Notes under the pieces: model-generated
The model's input: the letters and a program-made list of their open reading frames with translations, nothing else
What the model was told of the DNA's origin: nothing
Databases searched by the model: none
Translations under genes and position numbers: made by a program
Source of the DNA: CAWFNW01 sp963817405
GTDB lineage: Bacteria > Actinomycetota > Coriobacteriia > Anaerosomatales > Anaerosomataceae
DNA: 64,000 bases
Reading direction: 5' to 3'
Assembly: GCA_963817405.1 (NCBI GenBank)
Contig: CAWFNW010000002.1
Location: 62,001-126,000, forward strand
In this document: positions 58,288 through 64,000 of the stretch, in pieces
How positions within the stretch are numbered: position 1 is the stretch's first letter
Layout: each line of letters starts with the position of its first letter

Positions 58288-59262
58288 ATGCCCGACCCCG
58301 AAGAACGCCTCGTGAATCTTGCGCTGCTGCTCGGCGCCTCTGCCGGACCCGTCTCAGCGGCGGAGTGTCGCGCCGCCGGCATGGGCTATCCGGTGGGCCA
58401 GGACGAGACGGCCTTCCTGCGGATGTTCGAGCGGGACAAGGAGGTGCTTCGCGGGTGCGGTCTCGCCATCGAGGTCGTGAAGGACGGCGACGGCGAGCGA
58501 TACGTGCTCGACCGCTCGGCGACGTATGCCGCCGAGGTGACGCTCACGCCCGAGGAGTCCGCGGCAGTCCGCACGGCAGCTGCGGCGCTGGCCGGCGACG
58601 CGACGTATGCGTTTGCCGAGGACCTCACGGCCGCGCTCGCCAAGCTTGGGTGGGCCGCCGAGTCGGCGGCCGCCTACTCGGAGGCGGTCGACGAGGATGC
58701 GGACGTGCAGGTTCAGGCGGCCCGGCTGCTGGCGGCGGCGGCGACCGCCCGGAAACGCGCGACGTTCGGCTACACGAACGCCCGCGGCGAGGTGAAGAGA
58801 CACGAGGTCGAGCCGTACGGGCTCTTCTTCCGCGAGGGCCGCTGGTACCTCGTCGCACGCGACCGCGACCTCGGCGAAGTCCGCGTGTATGCACTGCGGC
58901 GCATGGAAGGGTGCGCGGTCAACACGAGCGCGCCTAAGACGCCCGATTTTGAGGTGCCGGAGGGCTTCAGCGTGGATGCGTACGCCCGGCTGCCGTTCCA
59001 ATACGGGAGCGAGGTCTTCGAGGCCCGCGTGCGGTTCGCGCCCGATGAGGCGTGGCGCGCCGAGCGCTTGGCCGGCGGCGAGGGCGTGCTTGCTGTTGCG
59101 CCTGACGGGAGCGCCGAGTGGCGCGTGGAGGCGTCTGATGCCGGCGCGCTCGCGTCGTGGTGCGTGGAGCACGGACCGGGGATCGTGCCGACGGGACCCG
59201 ATGCTGCCGTGTCGGCGTTTCGGACGGGCCTGGAGGGGGTGTTGGCGCGCCATGGCTGCTAA
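58288..59262 (+). CDS. pafB: WYL-domain regulator (PafB-like)
   Basis: A 324-aa protein. An N-terminal winged-helix-like part (DPEERLVNLALLLGASAGPV) precedes a WYL domain (RHEVEPYGLFFREGRWYLVA, RVYALRRMEG) and a WCX-type C-terminus. PafB and PafC act together as a DNA-damage transcription activator in actinobacteria. ATG 58288 has GGGAG 5 bp upstream; ATG 58270 is also possible. The end overlaps the second gene by 11 bp. Confidence 0.8.
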   Translation: MPDPEERLVNLALLLGASAGPVSAAECRAAGMGYPVGQDETAFLRMFERDKEVLRGCGLAIEVVKDGDGERYVLDRSATYAAEVTLTPEESAAVRTAAAALAGDATYAFAEDLTAALAKLGWAAESAAAYSEAVDEDADVQVQAARLLAAAATARKRATFGYTNARGEVKRHEVEPYGLFFREGRWYLVARDRDLGEVRVYALRRMEGCAVNTSAPKTPDFEVPEGFSVDAYARLPFQYGSEVFEARVRFAPDEAWRAERLAGGEGVLAVAPDGSAEWRVEASDAGALASWCVEHGPGIVPTGPDAAVSAFRTGLEGVLARHGC

Positions 59263-60211
59263 GGCTCAGGCGCCCACGGCGCGGCGGACCCGCCGAATGC
59301 TCGCGCTGCTGCCCTACCTGCGCGTGCACGAGCGCGTGAGCCTCAGCGCGCTTGCCGCCGCCACGGGAACGACGCCCGAGCAGGTCGCCGAAGACCTCAC
59401 GCTCTTGACCTACTGCGGCGTGCCGCCGTTCTCACCGTACGACATGGTCGACCTCATGATCGACGGCGACATGGTCGAGGTGTACATGGCCCCGCCCGCG
59501 CTTGAGCGGCCCGTTCGGCTCTCGCCCGTCGAGACGCGCGCGCTCATCGCAGCGCTTGAGACCGCCGGCCACGAACCGGACGACCCGCTTGTCACCAAGC
59601 TCCTGGACTGCGTCGCGGCGCCGCTTGATGCCGAGGCGCTCATGGCGGTCGTGCGCGGCGGGGGATCAGCGGGGATCCGGGACACATACGAGGTCATCGC
59701 GGAGACGCTGGAGGAGGCGGCTGCGCTCGAGATCGAGTACTTCACCGCGTCGTCCGGGCGGCACTCCACGCGCGTCGTGCACCCTTACTCGCTCGTGAAC
59801 GAGCGCGGCGTATGGTACCTGTCCGCGTTCTGCGAGCTGGCGGGCGAGGTGCGCACGTTCCGCGTCGACCGCATCCGGTCGGCCCGCGCGACAGGCGATC
59901 ACTTCTCGCGGCCGGCTGTGGCGGCGGCGGTGGCGGCGGCGGCGCGCGGGTCCGTGGCGCCGCGCGGCGCGGACCTGCCGCGCGCGACGCTGCTGCTGCA
60001 CGCCGGGGCGCCCTTCCGGGAGGAGCGAGACTGGCCGGGCGCGACGTTCGAGAAGCGCGCTGAGGGCGCGGTCGAGGCGTCCGTGCCGTACTCGTCGCCG
60101 TCGTGGATCGCCCGCAGGGTGGCCGCAGGGCTGGGGTCGATCGAGGTGCTGGCGCCCGACGAGGTCCGCCGTGCCGTGTGCGATACGGCGAAGGGCGCGC
60201 TCAGGGGCTGA
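59252..60211 (+). CDS. pafC: WYL-domain regulator (PafC-like)
   Basis: A 319-aa protein: N-terminal HTH (RRMLALLPYLRVHERVSLSA, LAAATGTTPEQVAEDLTLLT), then a WYL domain (VHPYSLVNERGVWYLSAFCE, VRTFRVDRIRSA). It overlaps pafB, so the two are translated together, as PafBC requires. A DNA-repair-type gene lies downstream in the opposite direction. Confidence 0.8.
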   Translation: MAAKAQAPTARRTRRMLALLPYLRVHERVSLSALAAATGTTPEQVAEDLTLLTYCGVPPFSPYDMVDLMIDGDMVEVYMAPPALERPVRLSPVETRALIAALETAGHEPDDPLVTKLLDCVAAPLDAEALMAVVRGGGSAGIRDTYEVIAETLEEAAALEIEYFTASSGRHSTRVVHPYSLVNERGVWYLSAFCELAGEVRTFRVDRIRSARATGDHFSRPAVAAAVAAAARGSVAPRGADLPRATLLLHAGAPFREERDWPGATFEKRAEGAVEASVPYSSPSWIARRVAAGLGSIEVLAPDEVRRAVCDTAKGALRG

Positions 60212-60272
60212 CGCGGTGGGGGCGTGCCCTGACGGCCCTTCGGCGCAAGCGGGGGGTGCCTCACTTCAGGAC

Positions 60273-60310
60273 CCTCTGGGAAGTTATCATATATGATAAC
60301 TCCTGCGAGG
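60273..60310. repeat. 38-bp dispersed palindrome, copy D (best conserved)
   Basis: The core AGTTATCATATATGATAACT (60281-60300) is a perfect 20-bp palindrome within the 38-bp element. It lies between convergent pafC and the winged-helix gene, so here it is not a promoter site for either neighbour. Confidence 0.85.
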
Positions 60311-60347
60311 GGCGCCGCAGGTGAGGCCTCCGACGGCTCGAGACCGT

Positions 60348-61478
60348 TCAGGTGACGAGTTCGCGTCCCACGAACCGGGCGTAGCGCGCCTGCTCCCGAG
60401 CGAGGGCCGAGCACTCCTTTGGGGTGAGCGTCCGGAAGGGGGCCATCGCAAACGACACTGTCCGCGTCGTGAGCGAGCGTTTCCAAATCCCCGCTGCCCG
60501 GCCGTCGACGACGATTGCGGCCGCCAGCATCCCGTTACTGGCCACGTGCGAACCGTAGGTCTCGAAGTGCTCGCCGAGCTGGAGCCGTCGATCCGTGTAG
60601 CCGAGGATGTACTCGTCGAACGCCGGCAGCAGATGCACCGCTCCGCCGTGGACACGGGAAACACGTTCGGCGGCGTGGGGGTCGAACCAGTAGCGCTCGC
60701 CGCCATGCTCTGCGGACGCGATCCCCGGCCCCGCACCAGCGGCGGCGACCTCCGCCTCCGACTTGGGAATCCCTGCCCAGCGCGCGAGGTCCGCCACCGT
60801 GGCGGGTCCGTGCCCCGCGAAGTACCGGGCCGCCAGCTGCGCGAGCAGATCCTCACGCGGAGCATTCGGTTCGATCGTGCTGCGCGCCGCCGGGACCCAC
60901 TCTTCCAGCAGCGCAAACGTTTGTTGCCGCCCCTCCATCGGGCCGAGGACGAGCAGTCCTTCCTGCGACAGGCGCCAGAGGATGTGGTAGCCACGTTGAC
61001 CGCTGGTGCTGACACCGCCAGCCTCCAGCAGCGCCATCGCATCGGGCCGTCCGAGCCGCCGGCCGCCCGTGAGCGCGGACGCGAGCAGCCCGCCGGCGCG
61101 CTCAAAGGTGGTGTGGTCGAGACCGAGGTCCCGCTCGCGCTTCGCGGCTCCGGCGAGGACCCGTGGGGCCAGCAGCGACGTCATCCAACGTGCGTCCTCG
61201 GCGGCGACGAAGTGCAGTGTGCCGCGCATCGGCCATGTGCGAACGATCTCGCGATCGGCGATAGCCCGCTCGACGTCCGTCAAGGTGGAGCCCGGTAGCC
61301 GCAGGCCGATCGCCCAGGTCGCGGCCGCGTAGTCCTGCGCCTGCATCGCCATCAGCCGAGAGACGACGCCGTGCGGGGTCGTGGCGTGGCTGCCCTCGAC
61401 CAGCTGGGCACTCAGTCGGATGCGCAGGATGTCGGCGGCGTCCATCGTCCCCCTCGGCTCAGTGGTCGGCTCGCTCAC
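60348..61478 (-). CDS. winged-helix DNA-repair-type protein (HTH_42; AlkZ/YcaQ-like)
   Basis: A 376-aa protein of the HTH_42 family. MQAQDYAAATWAIGLRLPGS contains the Q46-A-Q48 motif used by AlkZ-type DNA glycosylases to bind and cut alkylated or cross-linked bases; PMRGTLHFVAAEDARW and HLLPAFDEYILGYTDRR are family hallmarks. Base-excision activity is probable but not certain. ATG 61478 overlaps the stop of a small upstream frame. Confidence 0.8.
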   Translation of the reverse strand: MSEPTTEPRGTMDAADILRIRLSAQLVEGSHATTPHGVVSRLMAMQAQDYAAATWAIGLRLPGSTLTDVERAIADREIVRTWPMRGTLHFVAAEDARWMTSLLAPRVLAGAAKRERDLGLDHTTFERAGGLLASALTGGRRLGRPDAMALLEAGGVSTSGQRGYHILWRLSQEGLLVLGPMEGRQQTFALLEEWVPAARSTIEPNAPREDLLAQLAARYFAGHGPATVADLARWAGIPKSEAEVAAAGAGPGIASAEHGGERYWFDPHAAERVSRVHGGAVHLLPAFDEYILGYTDRRLQLGEHFETYGSHVASNGMLAAAIVVDGRAAGIWKRSLTTRTVSFAMAPFRTLTPKECSALAREQARYARFVGRELVT

Positions 61479-61726
61479 TGCGCCGATCTGAAGTCCGCGA
61501 CGCTGAACACGCCGGGCGCGACGCTGCTTCCCTCGCGAACTGCCGCATACGCACCGACGACTTTCCCGCCACTCACCACAAGCCAGAGGTCAAGGCGCTC
61601 AGACTGAAGGCGCTTACCGTTTCTGCGGTGCGCGTAACAGGATAGGGCATGGGTCAACGGGTATGAATGCGACGTCTGAGAAATCGACACTGAGAACCGG
61701 GGTGCAGCCATGACTTCAGCGAGCAA
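61475..61726 (-). CDS. small frame upstream of the AlkZ-like gene, possible remnant
   Basis: Only the last ~45 residues (RLDLWLVVSGGKVVGAYAAV, VAPGVFSVADFRSAQ) look protein-like. The stop overlaps the AlkZ-like start (ATGA), suggesting coupling. The upstream part is unconvincing and overlaps the SnoaL-like gene start on the other strand, so it may be a truncated gene. Confidence 0.3.
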   Translation of the reverse strand: MLAEVMAAPRFSVSISQTSHSYPLTHALSCYAHRRNGKRLQSERLDLWLVVSGGKVVGAYAAVREGSSVAPGVFSVADFRSAQ

Positions 61727-62165
61727 GACCTTGGTTGAGCGCTACTTCGACGAGCTGTTCAATCAACGCTCTCTCGACAGGGTCGACGAGATCGTGGGAA
61801 GAGACTACGTCGAACATGCCGTCGCGCCGTTCGGGCAGAGCGAGCCGGGCCAGGTGATCGGACCCGACATCATGCGTCAGACCGTCCCGTGGCTCATTGA
61901 CCAGTACCCGGACCTCACCATGACAATCGAGGCACTGGTGGCCGAAGACGATCTCGTGGTGGCGCGCGTCCTGTCGGAAGGAACGAACCTGGGAAAGCTC
62001 AACGGCGTCATGCCACCGACGGGCAGACGCTTCAGCGCGCGACAGACCCACTGGTTCCGCGTCAAGGACGGCAGACTCGTCGAGCACTGGGCGACCAGGG
62101 AGGACCTTCCCGCGATGATCCAGCTTGGCGTCATCCGGCCGCCAGCCAGCCCGAGCTCATCGTAG
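61710..62165 (+). CDS. SnoaL-like (ester cyclase) protein
   Basis: A 151-aa protein with the NTF2/SnoaL fold: VERYFDELFNQRSLDRVDEI, YVEHAVAPFG, HWFRVKDGRLVEHWATRED. Members are small cyclases or isomerases; the substrate is unknown. Length is normal. ATG 61710. Confidence 0.8.
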   Translation: MTSASKTLVERYFDELFNQRSLDRVDEIVGRDYVEHAVAPFGQSEPGQVIGPDIMRQTVPWLIDQYPDLTMTIEALVAEDDLVVARVLSEGTNLGKLNGVMPPTGRRFSARQTHWFRVKDGRLVEHWATREDLPAMIQLGVIRPPASPSSS

Positions 62166-62194
62166 GCGTGTCAGGTCGATCGGCTTGTTCGCCG

Positions 62195-62986
62195 CTATTC
62201 GCTCGGCACACCCTCCACGGCGCGGACAACGGCGTCCCAGATGGCCGCGATGTCCTCCGCGAGATGTGGCGAGACGTCGTACGGGGCGTGCCCCTGGCGC
62301 AGGGCGATGCGGACCTCCTCGGAGTACTCGACGTACCCGACCACGGGGCTCCCCTCCAACTCGCGAGCGATGAACTCGTGGTCGGCAGCGTCGCGCACCA
62401 TGTTGCCGACGTAGAACACGTTGCGCAGCCCGATCTTGTCGGCCAGCGCATGGATCCGCTTCGCGGTCACGATGCTCTGCGGGCTTGGCTCCACCACGAT
62501 GAGCATCGCGTCGAAGGCCTGGGCCGTGCCCCGCGTGAGGTGCTCGAAACCGGCCTCCATGTCGAGGATCACGGTCTCATCCCGCTGGAGCACGAGGTGC
62601 ATGAGCAGGTTCTTCAAGAGCGCATTCTCGGGGCAGTAGCAGCCGGCCGACGGCTCCTTGATGGCCCCGACCTGCAGGAACATCACACCCTCGTGTTCCA
62701 GCTTGAAGCGGTCGGGCAGGTCGTCGACACGCGGGTTCACCGTGAAGTACGCGCCCACGGCGCCCGGCTCCACGCCGGTGCGCTCCGCGATCAGTTCCCG
62801 CATCTCACTGATCGGGACGATGCGCCCGGCCTCCTCGCGGGAGAGCCCCAGCGAGAGCGCGAGGTTCGCATTGGGATCGGCGTCGATGGCGAACACGCGC
62901 TCGCCGCGCTCGCCGAGGTAGCGCGCGAGCGAGGCACTGATCGTGGTCTTGCCCACGCCTCCCTTGCCGGCCAGCGCGATCTTCAT
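62195..62986 (-). CDS. cooC: carbon monoxide dehydrogenase maturation ATPase
   Basis: A 263-aa MinD-like ATPase. The deviant Walker A AGKGGVGKTT is at residues 6-15, and CxC in SAGCYCPEN (~114) is the metal-binding motif of CooC. CooC inserts nickel into CODH. VILDMEAGFEHLTRGTAQAF matches the family. The ATG overlaps the upstream gene stop by 4 bp. Confidence 0.88.
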   Translation of the reverse strand: MKIALAGKGGVGKTTISASLARYLGERGERVFAIDADPNANLALSLGLSREEAGRIVPISEMRELIAERTGVEPGAVGAYFTVNPRVDDLPDRFKLEHEGVMFLQVGAIKEPSAGCYCPENALLKNLLMHLVLQRDETVILDMEAGFEHLTRGTAQAFDAMLIVVEPSPQSIVTAKRIHALADKIGLRNVFYVGNMVRDAADHEFIARELEGSPVVGYVEYSEEVRIALRQGHAPYDVSPHLAEDIAAIWDAVVRAVEGVPSE

Positions 62987-64000
62987 CGGCGTGGAGCGGA
63001 GGCGGCCGCGGGCCGGCTTGAGGCCTGGCCCGAGGTCTCCGCGTAGTTGAAGTCGGGCGAGAGGAGACCGGGCACGTCCTCGGCATGCATGCCACGCGCG
63101 ATGAGCGAAGCGTAGAGGCCGCCGCGCGTCACGTCCCCGACGAGCTCGACCCCCTTGATGAGGCCGTCCGCGTCGGCGAAGACCTTCACCAGGTCGCCGG
63201 ACGCGCCGGCCCGGCGCAGGACGACTTCACCTTCGAGAGCCCCGACCGCGAGGAACGAGCGGCCGAAGACAGTGAGCACGTTCATGTCGGGCAGGTGCGC
63301 GGTCATCTTCCGGTCGCCGCCGGCCATGTTGGAGCCGGCGACACCCCCCGACGCGACGGCATTGGGGTGAATGAGGTTCACCTTGCACACCCCGCCGATG
63401 TCGGCCTGGGCCACATCACCCGCCGCATAGATGTCCGACACGCTCGTGCGCATGGCGTCGTCGGTCAGTATGCCGAGGTCACAGGCGATCGCGGTCCCGG
63501 CGACCATGCCGATGTTCGGACGCATGCCCACACCGACGACCAGCATCCGGCAGGGTACCCGCTGCCCGCTGCTGAGCACGGCGGCGGTCAGCGCCCCGTG
63601 CTCGTCGCGCTCGACGTCGACCAGATCGCAGCACTTGAGGAATCGGACATCGTGCAGGGCCATGTGCTTCTCCACCGTGTCCGCGACTTCGGCGTCGAAG
63701 ACCCTGCGGAGGATGTGGTCCGTCCTCGCGACGAGGCTCACGGTGGCGCCCGCCTCGGCGAGCGCCTCGGCGATCTCCATCGCCACGAACCCGGAGCCGA
63801 GCACGACGACGTCGCTGACGTCCTTCGCCCGGTCGCGGATGGCCGTCGCGTCAGCAAGGGTCCTGAAGTAGAACACGCCCTCGCCGGAAAGGTCGGGCTC
63901 GTCGGGCACCACGGGCTCCGCTCCGCACGCGAGCAGGAGCCGGTCGTAGGCGATCCGGGTGCCGTCCTCCAGCACGATGCGGTGCTCCTCGGGCTCCACG
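62983..64000 (-). CDS. NAD(P)/FAD-dependent oxidoreductase, CODH-operon type (partial)
   Basis: Only the last ~340 residues are in the window; the N-terminus lies beyond the right edge. VVVLGSGFVAMEIAEALAEA is the NAD(P)H-binding motif and DIYAAGDVAQ the second FAD motif. It resembles the FNOR flavoproteins encoded with CODH and ferredoxin CooF, which link CO oxidation to NAD(P)H. It overlaps cooC by 4 bp. Confidence 0.8.
   Translation of the reverse strand, partial: VEPEEHRIVLEDGTRIAYDRLLLACGAEPVVPDEPDLSGEGVFYFRTLADATAIRDRAKDVSDVVVLGSGFVAMEIAEALAEAGATVSLVARTDHILRRVFDAEVADTVEKHMALHDVRFLKCCDLVDVERDEHGALTAAVLSSGQRVPCRMLVVGVGMRPNIGMVAGTAIACDLGILTDDAMRTSVSDIYAAGDVAQADIGGVCKVNLIHPNAVASGGVAGSNMAGGDRKMTAHLPDMNVLTVFGRSFLAVGALEGEVVLRRAGASGDLVKVFADADGLIKGVELVGDVTRGGLYASLIARGMHAEDVPGLLSPDFNYAETSGQASSRPAAASAPRR

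Noticed and set aside
60273..60310. Palindrome copy D as a rho-independent terminator
   Set aside because: The core is AT-rich, has no T-run, and the other three copies are not at gene ends.
1..64000. CRISPR array, rRNA operon, IS element or prophage
   Set aside because: No regularly spaced repeats with unique spacers, no rRNA sequence, no transposase and no phage structural genes were seen.

Overview
The window reads as a high-GC, anaerobic, actinobacterium-like chromosome. A deep-branching Coriobacteriia or OPB41/Anaerosomatales-type lineage is an inference, not a proven placement. The evidence is a D-ornithine fermentation gene set (oraSE, ortAB, ord), a hybrid-cluster-protein operon, a CODH maturation gene (cooC), a PafBC-type WYL pair, and the block rpsF-ssb-rpsR-DUF2232-rplI-dnaB. 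Several promoters sit so close to the start codon that the transcripts would be leaderless, a common actinobacterial trait.

Layout. 0-2.7 kb: a Tat-exported redox subunit cut by the edge, a cytochrome b membrane subunit and a divergent Fic-fold protein whose catalytic His is missing. 2.7-3.4 kb: a RelBE-type module. 3.4-10.8 kb: the D-ornithine operon on the minus strand (ord-ortA-ortB, then oraS-oraE), split by a PrmC-like methyltransferase and a divergent VapBC module. 11-28.5 kb: an ABC exporter followed by a polymorphic-toxin island. The island holds a full-length 2460-aa RHS protein, at least two orphan RHS tips sharing its core, further toxin fragments and a string of small membrane or lipoprotein genes that are probably immunity genes. 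A truncated second copy of the same ABC exporter closes the island, so the RHS locus lies between direct repeats. 28.5-30.1 kb: BrnTA and a winged-helix/nucleotidyltransferase pair. 30-36 kb: an FAD oxidoreductase, then dnaB and the ribosomal/ssb operon. 36-45 kb: an M23 peptidase, tRNA-Gly(CCC), a Trk/Ktr potassium-uptake operon with an unrecognised 50-aa membrane protein, a DUF5679 mini-protein, DUF1461, GGDEF and M28 peptidase genes. 45.2-51.7 kb: an accessory stretch of mostly small, unrelated genes (arr-like fusion, membrane proteins, HxlR plus quinone oxidoreductase, RibD-type reductase, DUF1801) carrying a structured 80-160 bp repeat. 51.7-55.4 kb: a nitrosative-stress operon (NOSP-family protein, ferredoxin, hcp, a Cys/His membrane protein) with a divergent CRP/FNR regulator and a palindromic FNR-like box between them. 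55.5-64 kb: HigBA, two membrane proteins, pafBC-like genes, a YcaQ/AlkZ-like protein, a SnoaL-like protein and the end of a CODH accessory operon.

Three patterns cut across the genes. (1) A 38-bp AT-cored palindrome occurs four times in intergenic DNA. (2) A second, hairpin-rich repeat recurs in the accessory region and flanks single genes. (3) Seven apparent single-base insertions break six otherwise conserved genes (ortB, the ABC permease twice, dnaB, trkA, hcp, NOSP). All are +1 and one is in an essential gene, so sequencing error is the first explanation to test.
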